From Calycina herbarum (Eukaryota; Ascomycota; Leotiomycetes; Helotiales; Pezizellaceae), in contig LLEY01000040.1 of assembly GCA_001414485.1 (NCBI GenBank), positions 310,001-374,000 of the forward strand: a stretch of DNA of 64,000 nt, in the 5' to 3' direction. The translations under genes and the position numbers were made by a program. How positions within the stretch are numbered: the first letter of the stretch is position 1; each line of letters starts with the position of its first letter. Shown here piece by piece: positions 1 to 9,689 of this stretch. A model generated the notes under the pieces. That model had not been told where the DNA came from. It was given only the letters and a program-made list of their open reading frames with translations, and searched no databases.

Positions 1-1545
1 CTCCACATAGCCTGTCTCCGGGATGAAGACATTGCAAGGAATTGCGCGCCAAGACAGGCGAACAAGGCGACAACGAAGAAGGTCCACAATGGAGGGAAAC
101 TTTCTTGATATTCTTTTACGTTCATTCCAAATACCCCAACAATCACTGTTAATGGCACAAAGATGAACGCAAGCTGAGTGAGCTTTGCAAGATCGTGGGC
201 CTCTTCGATCGATTTCTGGGTTTGTAAAAAGCTGACTGCACTCAAAAGAAGCCCCGCGCTAACTTCGCACCGTCGGATAAGGTCTTGGAAGCGAGAGACC
301 AGGTCTTCGTAATCGTGGATCAGTGTTTCTTGGGTTGCGTCCATCATGGCTCTCAGATTGGCATCAGCAGTGCGCAGCCACTCAGGAGACCCTCTTTGGC
401 GTATTACGTGAAGATCAGCTTTCACAAGAGCCTCAAAACTTTGTATTAGGGTTGTGTTGAAACGGGTTTGCCCCAGAGCCTCTGCCGAGCTCTCCTCGGG
501 TGATTCTTGACAGCGTGTGATATCCTCGTCGAGAAAATTGATCATTTGCATCCAAGAGCGTGAGGCAAATTAGTACAGCCGACTGAGGATGAAAAAAGGG
601 TCGCTGGCAAGCAGTTTCAATTCATCTTCGTCGAGGCTTTCATTGAGAGGGTGATATGGGTGCAGGATATTACCGTCGTTCACGATGCTAGAAGGACTAA
701 TGTGAACAAGATTCTCGGGTTGGTGGACGTTATTGTAATCAACGCAAGGCAGAAAATCCGGCGATTGATTCTGGTAAGTGGAATAAGATTCCCATGGCAA
801 GCTGTGCCGGGCTACAAGTGGTTTTCCCCGGTCAAGGAGGAAAATTCCTGGAAATAAAATCAGTGAAAGCCCATCTAAACTTTGATGGCTTTTATGTAGA
901 TTACCTGTCCATGAGGCGTTCTGGGTTGTAGAAACACAGAAGGAAACGGTTTGCTCGACACTAAAGTATCGAGAATCATGAAGATTGACTTTTTGATATC
1001 TGGTAGCTCCATACGCTTGCTCCTGAAACAAGTCTCTCTGCACCTCTTCACAACGCTGGTCTGCAAGCCTTCACTCTTCCCTCATATTTATCGCCACTGA
1101 TTGGGGCCGCTTTACAAGAGATCTGCCCAATCTGATGAGTCGAACATGCACCACATTATCGCTTCTCGACAGAAGTGTTGGGAGTTCGAATGATGTTCTG
1201 TCCGATAACCAGGTGGCCGAGGAATATCTCCGGGCGTACGTTATACATAGCACCGAGTTCACCGATAGCTCCAGGCGAAGGAAAGCCTCCAACGATAGCT
1301 AGCCGAGCTCCGGCTTGAGTAGAATTGAAGGGAACCTGCTTGGGAGGTTTGGAGCTACCGCTGGATCCCCCCAATTCTGGGTTGATTTCAAGGCAAATGA
1401 TCTCATTTGACTTTGACTCTGTGGCAGATTTTACATAACGTTCAAGTTGCTGCAGATAGAACTTTGATGCTGGTGAGTGTTCCCAACACGAACGGATGTA
1501 TGCCCCGTATATTTGGCAAGACAGTGAAGGTGTGGGGGATTCCAT
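1..1545 (-). pseudogene. CorA-like Mg2+ channel gene, broken, 3' end beyond window
   Basis: The minus strand reads a fungal CorA-family divalent-cation channel of the inner or plasma membrane. The N-terminal part (from an ATG at 1545) contains VRPEIFLGHL, the middle contains GATRYQKVNLHDSRYFSVEQ and SDPFFILSRLY, and the C-terminal part holds an amphipathic helix region and the first membrane helix ending in the diagnostic GMN motif (FGMN near 130-141), followed by the start of the second helix at the window edge. Three lesions break it: a one-base frameshift at about 1190-1205 (the reading moves to the frame with ELPTLLSRSDNVVHVRLI), an in-frame TGA at 1071-1073 and an in-frame TAA at 570-572. 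Frame continues on both sides of each stop, so they look like CGA to TGA and CAA to TAA. Introns do not rescue it: the only neat GT-AG candidate at the TGA leaves the downstream conserved frame. Sequencing error is the alternative. Confidence 0.8.
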
Positions 1546-1821
1546 ATTCTTGGACTTTGTACATGATAAAGCAAATCCTACTCAAACTAATTCAAGGCGA
1601 GCGCGACGCGACATGATATGATATGAATGAAATTCAGGTAGGCTGCCATGCATACGACGGTGGCGATTCGCCCAGATACGCCCAAAGATCAGCCCCTCAG
1701 CCCCTATTCCGTGTCAGCATAGGTAGCATTATGTGGCTGAAATCAAGCTTCAAAAAGAGTATCCTGCCCACCCGAACCGAGATTTCTTTCTTTCTTCCAT
1801 CAACAACCATCAGATTCCAAC
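1546..1821. promoter_or_regulatory. Short divergent intergenic region
   Basis: This 276-bp gap separates the broken CorA-like gene (minus) from the isochorismatase-family gene (plus), so it must hold the promoter of the latter and the former promoter of the former. I see no convincing TATA box or repeated operator. Confidence 0.4.
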
Positions 1822-2754
1822 ATGGTACCCAATAATATCCTATCCTTCGGGCCTGAAGGTAGCGAATGGAAGTACGATCGAGTTACAAAATCGTATGATC
1901 TCTCATATGGAAGTATCAAAAAGCTTCATGTTGCATCTACTCGGCAACCGAAGAGTGCCATCTCAATCTCTCCGGAGTCAAGCGTGCTTGTGATTGTGGA
2001 CATGCAGAACTTTTTTATCAACCCCAAGGTAAGATTACATTCAAAGTCGAGTAACATCAGATCAAATAACACTAATGAATTGCGACTAAAGTGTAGAGAT
2101 CATCGATTTGGAGTCATGATTGTTGAGCCAATAACTAAGATGATAGACATCTGTCGCAAAGAAGGAATTGATGTAGGAAGCCATCCTTTATCTCTGTTTA
2201 AACATTAGTACAATTTGCTGATAAGCTTAAAGTAGGTGGTCTGGTTCAACTGGGGATTGACAGAAGAAGATCTGAAAACAATACCGGCAGGGCTCCAACA
2301 TGGATACTTGGGTGGCATCATCTCCGGGTCTGGAAGCACCGCTGTTGGAGGAATAGGGCTTGGAGCTGAGATGGGTGAAGGAAAGGGCAGAGCACTTTTC
2401 GAAGAGTCTTGGAATGCTGAAGTATATGGGCCGTTGAAAAAGGTGATGGCGCCTGTTGACTCTCGGTGCAACAAAAACCGTGTAAGTGGTCTGTGGTCTA
2501 GCGAGCAACCTCTTTATAAGTACTTGATGGGGTCGAATCCCCGAGAAATCCAGAAGAAAACTGTACTCTTCGCGGGAGTTAATACAGATGCCTGTATTCT
2601 TGGGACGCTATTGGATGCATTCAACACAGGCTGGGACTGCATATTGGTGGAAGACTGCTGTGCTGCCCTGACGAAGGAGAGGCACGAAACCTGTATCAAT
2701 AATATTGCTAGACACTACAGCTTTGTGACTGACAGTAATAACTTTACTGAATAA
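1822..2754 (+). CDS. Isochorismatase-family cysteine hydrolase, three exons
   Basis: Spliced as 1822-2028, 2092-2172 and 2236-2754 (268 codons, 267-268 residues). Both introns are 63 nt, GT-AG, phase 0. The protein has the alpha/beta fold markers of the isochorismatase/nicotinamidase superfamily: catalytic Asp60 in VIVDMQNFF, the Lys region around residue 176 (CNKNRVSG) and the nucleophile Cys216 in GVNTDACILGTLLDAF, followed by WDCILVEDCCA. WFNWGLTEEDL in the third exon and the KNR-SGLWS stretch match a fungal subgroup of unknown substrate, so the reaction (hydrolysis of an amide or enol-ether bond) cannot be made specific. There is no signal peptide; it should be cytosolic. The ATG at 1822 gives the expected N-terminal extension. 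The first intron has no stop in frame, so an unspliced reading is possible up to 2208; the conserved C/L-RDH-x2-G-V motif supports the acceptor at 2090-2091. The gene appears intact. Confidence 0.88.
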
Positions 2755-3637
2755 GGTCAGATATTTGAAACTGAATTTTATCGGCTCCTTTTTAACAATA
2801 TTTTTTTGCCCAAATTCCAGGTTGTTCCGCTCTCACGTGATTACGCCTTCTCAGCTACCAACTTCTTCGGAAATGCTGTGTATGGAAATGTACATGAAGT
2901 GTTCTCAATAGTCCGGCTTTCTTAAAGTTGATTTTGATCGAACAAAACATTTCGTATCGCGCTCCCACGTGATTTGGTACCCCTCGAAATATAACCAAAA
3001 ACAGGGCAATCTCTAAACTCTTTCCGTTGTCGTGATATTTGGCAAATATACCGCTGAAGTTGAACATATCTTTCGTCCCTCCTTGAGTCGATATTATATA
3101 GAATGAACTTGTTACCGCTCTTCTCGCTTCCCTTGTTTCCCCATGATAATATTCTCTTCTTGCCAATTGTTTTGTTTAATTTCCTTTAAAAACGATGAAA
3201 GCGATAAGAGGGGAGTACTAGCTTGAAGCTATACGGATGTTGTTTATCCGTTCTTCTATCCGTGCATTGTTGTATTATCCGAAGTTTTGAAACATCGTTT
3301 GTAGCTGGTCTCCACTAGCTTATCTCCAAAGCTTAAATCCCCGCCATATCTATCATCTCAAATTCGTTTTCTTTCGGCGCTCTTTATCTTTCCTCCTTTT
3401 TCTATTTTTGTGTTGTTATTTGCAGCGTTTCTAATACCTATATACAAATCAACGGCGTTTCGGCGTAGGAAAAATAACGCGGGGGATTTGGATCGATCAA
3501 GCTTGGCTTTGAATGTTGGGAAGCGAAATCAGAAAACTCCCCAAACCGGTCGAGAGAGCGGTTTCCCTTCAGAGCGCCTGCATCGCGATTTCACTTGCCA
3601 TCTTCCCCCGGGGGCATTGGGATTTACCAATCCAACT
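2755..3637. other. Gene-free spacer and promoter of the PNGase A-type gene
   Basis: I see no supported gene. A 103-codon minus-strand open frame (2855-3166) has no family features. The part nearest the next gene is pyrimidine-rich, as fungal promoters and leaders often are. The open frame of the next gene extends upstream to 3410 without an ATG, so part of this stretch could be leader or an alternative start region. Confidence 0.4.
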
Positions 3638-6115
3638 ATGGGATTCCGGAACTCTTCCTCTCAGTGTAGGACCTCAGGAACTACACGGGAGATGATGGTT
3701 CAGTCACGTCAAACTAAAAATTTACAAAATCAGTCACCTACAACTTCAAGATGGAAAACACGATCCTTACCCTGGAAGCTCCTTCTAAAACTCCACATTG
3801 TGATCATCATGTCCTACATAACGTATACAGCCATCCTCCACACCTCCCTCACCTCCTCACCAAAACTACAGAAAAAAGCTCTCTCTCTGGACTCAGACAC
3901 AGCAATAAACGAATCTCCGGCCATGGCAGTGGAAGCCACATCCACAGCTTCGATAACCTCAATACCAACACCTTTAAACACGTTCCAACTCGCAGTCCCA
4001 GTACTGGGTCCTGATGGGAAGATCCAAGATGTCTTCTCAAACTCGACTTTCAGAAATCCTAATACGGCTGCGACTGGGGAAGTGGGAGGAAACCCTTGTC
4101 AAGTTGTTCTCATGCAATATATTTTCAATTCTTCTTTTGGGATGCCTTTTCTTGGTACTTATTCCCCCCCCCTTCTTTTTTCAACATTTATAAACCGTAT
4201 ACTAATACTTATTTTTGTCCAGGGGATTATGTACCGCCAACTTGTATGGCGGGTTCTAATGTTATAATGATGAATTTAACGGTCACATCAAGAGGAAATC
4301 AATTTGATAGACTTGCTATAATGTAAGGCTTCAACTTTCCAAACGACTTGAGATGAGATTAGCTGACGGCGAGTAGGTATTTTGGTGCTAGCGAGGTATT
4401 TCGCACCTCGACTGAGGAACCGAAGAGAGATGGGATTATCTGGACTTATGTGAAGGATATGTCTGAGTACGTCCCTTTTCCCCACCCAAATCTTTTTTGC
4501 TGATTCAAGGATGTTAGGTATATGTATTTCTGGCGGTCCCCCCAGAAAGTGATTTTCGATTTACCGAATCAGACAACTGTCAACGTACTCCCTCCCCCCT
4601 TTCTCTTTCCATTAGCCCCTTTTCTCCCGTAGACTTGCTAAATTGAACACAGTTAACAGGAGTCTACAACACAACGCTAACAGCCACCTTCCTCACTCTC
4701 CCAAATTTATCTTCTCAATCACCACCCGCTTCCCTCATCCTACCCATATCCCTAGGAAACGCCACTTCCCCCTCGGTATTCAAAGTCCCAGCGGATAATG
4801 CATCGTCAAGTTTGAGTATCCCACGGAATACCAATCGAGCGGTTTTTTCACTGAGTTCTACGGGCCAGGGGGATGAGGAGTTTTGGTGGTGAGTTCTGTT
4901 TCCCCCTCCCCCCTTTTTTTAGACGACTCGGGAGGAGGAGAAGGAGCTTAAAGGATGATAAAGTTGGTTAGTTACTAATGTGGGAATAGGTCAAATGTGC
5001 TCACATCCTCAACAGCCATCTTCGCCCCGCCAGCTGTGAATGGTACACTCCCTCCCAACTCACTTCTCGTAGGCAATTCTCCGTTTCGAGAAGTACAGGT
5101 ATGGTTAGACGACATGTTGATAGGCGTGCAATGGCCCTTCCCCGTAATCTTCACAGGCGGCGTCATATTATCTCTCTGGAATCCCGTCGTGGGAATCGAC
5201 GCCTTCGACTTAAGAGAATATGAAATCGACGTCTTCCCCTTCCTAGGGGTGTTATGTGATGGCAACCCTCATAAATTTGAGATTCGAGTTGTAGGATTAG
5301 ACGACGATGGAACAAGCGCGAGTTTGAGTAAGAATACGACGAGTTCTTGGCTTGTCACGGGGAAGTTGTTTTTATGGCAGGATGATGATCCGCTTGCTGT
5401 CACGACAGGGGAAATGCCGAGGGTGGTGGAGAATAGTATTAATATCCAAATATCCCAGCAACTGCAGAAAAATTCAACGGGCGAGAATACGGGGTTGCAA
5501 TATACTCTGCAAGTATCACGAAACCTCTCCTTCACATCCACAATCAAGACCCAGAAGTACGGCGAGAAGAATGTGCGATGGAGTCAGCAGTTGGCGCATA
5601 CCGATAATGGGACGTTATTGCAATCCGGCTTTCAGCAGTTGAATACTATTTCAACCACGGGAACGGATGTTCTAGAGGGACCGGTGAGTTATAGGTATAC
5701 CTACACCTACCCCCTTGAGGCGAACATCACCAACATCGTCACACAAACCGATCAAAACACCACGACTCTCGGAACCCTTTCTCGATCGAAGAATACTACG
5801 ATTGAAGGGACGAGTATTCATCCTAATGGTCTTCTGGCATTTGAGACTATGGAGAAGAGTAGGGATGTGGTGAAGGGGATCCAAATCGTTACCTCGAATA
5901 TAAGTCAAAGCGGGAGCGGCTTGTTATTTAAGAGTGTAGGGAGGAATGTAAGTATCGTAGAGGGAAATAGTAGTCAAGTTATTAGGATGGGGGGTGTGGG
6001 AGGGAGAGGGGTGATGGGAGCGGGAGATGTCGAGTTCTTCTGGAGGGAGGTGGGGGTTGTTAATGGAACTATGAGGGGGGATCGTGGGAGGATGTTGGGG
6101 GTTGAGGTTAGGTGA
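3638..6115 (+). CDS. PNGase A-type peptide-N4-(N-acetylglucosaminyl)asparagine amidase, membrane anchored
   Basis: Six exons: 3638-4154, 4223-4322, 4377-4466, 4518-4584, 4653-4888, 4990-6115 (2136 nt, 711 residues). All introns are GT-AG (68, 54, 51, 68, 101 nt) with usable branch sites such as GCTGAC and TACTAAT. The family is recognised from NQFDRLAIMYFGASEVFRTS, WTYVKDMSEYM, SPQKVIFDL, VYNTTLTATFLTLP, SPFREVQVWLDDMLIGV, WPFPVIFTGGV and VVGIDAFDLREYEIDV followed by HKFEIRVVGLDDDG. These proteins remove N-glycans from glycopeptides; the plant enzymes are the characterised ones, so activity here is inferred. Near residues 45-65 there is a hydrophobic stretch (LLLKLHIVIIMSYITYTAIL) preceded by Lys/Arg, which suggests a type II membrane anchor with the catalytic part in the secretory lumen or outside; many N-x-S/T sites in the C-terminal half agree. 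The start at 3638 is the first ATG in frame; ATGs at about 3692 or just before the anchor are alternatives. The gene looks intact. Confidence 0.88.
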
Positions 6116-8703
6116 TTTGGAGGGTTATGGTCATGGTTATGGGTTAAAGATGTTTATGGATGGAGCGAATAGTTTACTGGTTTTGTTTATTATTAATGGA
6201 ATAGTGGTTCTTTGAGGGTATAGGAGAATCTGTAATTTCTCTTTGATTCATTGATGACGAAAGATGTAGTGAGCAAGACTTGGAATCTCAATTAGTAATA
6301 TCTCGCGAAGAAACTAAAACACTACAGAGTAAAATCGATTTAACTAATATCTATACTAGCAGTCTAAGAGAAAAGAGCAAGCAGCCGTAAAGACCAAGAT
6401 TTCCTAAATAGGAACATATATTTAAAGATTACTTTCTAACAATTTTCCGTCCCGTCAAGAAAGAAAATATAGTCACATGACCACACCCCCTTTTTCAAGC
6501 TGGCCAATGAAATTATTTCATAAGTTCCGATAATTCCCCTTTGATGAACACGTATTATTATCAGAAAGGCCTGGGGTCGAATCCTATACACATCGCCAAT
6601 GAATGTCACAAAACACGTGATGATTCCCAAATTTCGTCTTTCTGCCAGTCAACTTAATCAAAACATTTCATCATCATCGTTATCGGGAGAAAAAGAAGAG
6701 GCTCTGCACTCACCCGTCAACTTCAAATTGAACGAAACACGAAAGCTCTACCCCGCTGGAACAGTGGTGAATTTTTTCAACTCAATTCAAGTTTGAATCC
6801 TCGCCTCCGAGTGGTTCAATTTACGACACATACGAAGGAACTAGTTCCACAACACAGCCTCGAAAGGTACTACCCATTGCGGTAATCTTTACGCTGAAAA
6901 CTCCGCAGCAACGGTTAATTTTTATCTCTCAAGTTCCTCCTGGTGTTTCCCTCCTGCGCCATGCGTTTTGAATGCAGACCCTAGTTTTTGCGCGCTCGTG
7001 AAGCCAGATGGCCTCAGCAGATCGACATGATGAGGGTGTCGAAGGACAGGGCATAAGAGACCATACCAGGGTATTTCATGCAGCCCTGTGGCGTGGCGGG
7101 GCGGCAGATCACAATTGTGTGGTTTCGTTTTGGTCCTTTGGTCTGGATCCCAATTTATGTTGATGGATGTGAGTGGTGGATCTTTCGATTTTGACATGTT
7201 CGGAATTGAGTCATCGAGGGGAAGAGAGCCGATTGGGGAAAGAGGGGTAGCGAGGAGTCACGGGTGTGAGTGTTTGATTTGGCAATGATTCAATGAAGCG
7301 TTGGAAGGTGGGTTGCGGTTGGTTTGAAAGTCCTGTGGTCTTTTGATCGTCACGGCATGGATGATTTGAAAGAAAGTTATCTGAGACAGCTGACGGCGAA
7401 TTTGACAGGATTAGAAACAAAGTTCGGTAGGGACGGATCGGTACGATAGGGCGATGTTGCGCGACTCGGGAATCTGTACGTGATAACGAAGCGCAAACTT
7501 GATGATGAATCGAAGGATGGGAAAATTAAGTTCTCACCTCTGACGAGATTGAACGGGAAGGGATTTTGTTGCCAAGGTTTGATTTTGTGGTTCGTTGATT
7601 GAGGTTGTGCCACGTCCTGGTTCCCCGGAATCCCAAAAGAGATACTCGGTGAGTGGCTTCGTTTCTCTTTGCATTTTGACCTGCATCCAGCCTCCATGTT
7701 GCCGCGGGGATTGTTCGTGGGGAGTTCCAATGGTTTCCGATGGTGTCCAATTGCCATCGAAGTCCTTGATCAGTCATCGGGTGCGGAGAATCTCTGCTTT
7801 TGATTGATGCTTAATGATGATTACCGATTCTCAAACTGTTCACCGGCCATCAAGCGATGCCACCCACAGAAGAGGGGATTTTGATATTTGCGCATGCGAG
7901 TTGATTTGGCAATTTCCTGTTTGGAACAGAGATGAGGCATATGATGGGACAGCGGTGGCTGTGAACCTAGAAATTGCAGATGGACCGTCGCATAGTTGTG
8001 GGGGTAGTGATGCATTTTGGATGGATCCAAGGTGCCTGGTGGTACGAGAGATAAAAGAGTGAGGCTCTGTTGCCGCTTCGGTCGATTCGGTGATGGGTCA
8101 ATAATCGGGATAACGGGAGGCCGTCTTACCCAAGCTAAGGGAACCCCCTCGTTCTGCTCCAATGATCGACGTGTCCCAGGAGGGAAATCTTGTGTTGAAA
8201 TGTCAACGTGCAGTCGGAAAGACGGAGTTTGACGTGATATCGTAATGCCGTCTGCTGTGCTGCTGCTGCTGCTGCTGCTATTTCCGTTCATAAATCCCGA
8301 GCCCTGAGCAGAGGATGATCACTGTGGCGGTTGTTGTGGCTCAACTCGAGCGAGGGAGGGGAATTAAGAGGATCAGTTCCAGTTACCAGACTGATCTCAT
8401 CACTCTGTACACATTTAGAAAAGTTAATTGAGCCATTTCCGGGGGTAATTCAAGTGCATGGTGAAGCAAACATGGCAAAGTGAAGCATCATAGATCCGTG
8501 GGAGAGTGGAGTGAGGCTTTGCCCTTTGCCCCTTGCCCTTCGCTCTGCGTTTAAATGGGACGCTAACTAGAAAAAGACTAGTGCTTATCAGTCCCTCACT
8601 TTCTGATCAATATCTCATTGGCTACTGCGCCAATTCAGCGAATTACAGCGGAGGTGGTCGTATTCGCTTGCCGTAAAATTCTAGGCAGCAGTCACTCCTT
8701 CCC
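6116..8703. other. 2.6-kb gene-free region upstream of the zinc-finger gene
   Basis: Several open frames of 60-156 codons lie here on both strands (for example minus 7821-8291 and minus 7377-7757), but none has domain-like composition, a spliced partner or a recognisable motif. The longest depends on a serine run created by the TGC repeat at 8258. The stretch most likely holds the terminator of the amidase gene and an extended promoter for the zinc-finger gene. Confidence 0.5.
8258..8278. repeat. TGC/GCA trinucleotide microsatellite, 7 units
   Basis: Seven perfect TGC units, with a further imperfect CTGCTG just before. It lies in the gene-free region about 1.4 kb before the zinc-finger start codon and is not inside a supported coding region. 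Confidence 0.85.
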
Positions 8704-9689
8704 TTGAATCCATTCCCAAGGCGGACTGGGCTGGCAGGCTCACACCAACACCAACACCAACCGCCAGCCAAACTCATCTCGCCGTGCCTCCCTTCCTCGC
8801 TCTCGCTCTCCCCTCACCCTCGCCCTCCCCCTCGCCCTCCCCCTCGCCCTCTCACCAAGAACAGACTCTTCTCACCTTACCAAATCCATTCTCTGGCCAC
8901 GAATCCCCATTGCGTTGCCTCATCCCGATTTCTCGTCGCCTACAACCACACCATCTCTCACTCAACTCCCCCAGTTTCAGAGCGGCCGGCAGTCCCCTCT
9001 ATATACTCCATTTCCAACACACTTCACCCACCTCTAGGCAGCAACGGCCCATACCTCAAGCCTTCTCCCCGCGCCCACCAGACCACGACCACGACCACGA
9101 CACCTCGACCTCGACCACTTTGTTCCTGAACCACAAACAAGACTTGCTACTGTATCAATCCTTTCCACCATCACCAAAAGTTTGCCACGACCAAACAGCG
9201 TCGACGGCTTCGGCGAACGCTTTCTGCCTCACACCGGCACCGCGAAGTGTGGGACACGCGACCGAGTGTTGATATCGTATGTTTCCCTCCCCTCTCTGCT
9301 ATCTGCTTCTCCTTCTCTCCCCAGATCCAAGACTCGTCTCGATGCTTCTCCCCGACCGGTCAATCCAAACCAGTCGGCGGCGTGCCCATTGCCGAATCAG
9401 CCTTATATAAAAACGGGGGTTGGAATTGCTTCAACTCTTCCCCCTGGGCCCTCTCTCAATCGGGACGCCTTGACTGGCCGATACCATTCCTGACTCGATC
9501 TGCTGTGACTCACTTGGGACTTTCGTGCATGAAAGTTGAACAGGATTATTGCACAGGGCTAACACATCCCAGTCTCGAGAGCAGTACTCAGTACTCACCT
9601 ACACCTCTTGCTTCGACTAGTCCTAGTCCCCTTGCTCCAGCTGCCCGTCATACCTCGACCAGACAGACATCTACCCTCCACCACCCATC
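8704..9689 (+). promoter_or_regulatory. Probable long 5' leader and core promoter of the zinc-finger gene
   Basis: This stretch is pyrimidine-rich and contains several short tandem repeats: CACCAA units near 8741-8760, CCCTCG/CCCTCC units near 8811-8855 and CGACCA units near 9083-9110. Several plus-strand open frames overlap it (for example 8704-9129, 8784-9272, 9247-9741), none protein-like; if transcribed they would be upstream ORFs. A candidate leader intron is 9277-9324 (48 nt, GTATGT donor, pyrimidine tract, CCCAG acceptor). Together this suggests a spliced, uORF-rich leader, common in fungal developmental regulators. Confidence 0.45.

Noticed and set aside
1073..1127. 55-nt GT-AG intron that would remove the TGA in the CorA-like gene
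   Set aside because: Removing it puts the downstream sequence out of the conserved GATRYQKVNLH frame.
2855..3166. 103-codon minus-strand frame between two genes
   Set aside because: Composition is not protein-like and no start context or homologous motif is visible.
6560..6585. GGGTCGAATCC, similar to a tRNA B box
   Set aside because: No matching A box, no acceptor stem or anticodon arm could be folded around it.
7377..8291. Overlapping minus-strand frames of 126 and 156 codons
   Set aside because: No domain, serine run from a microsatellite, no intron signals joining them.
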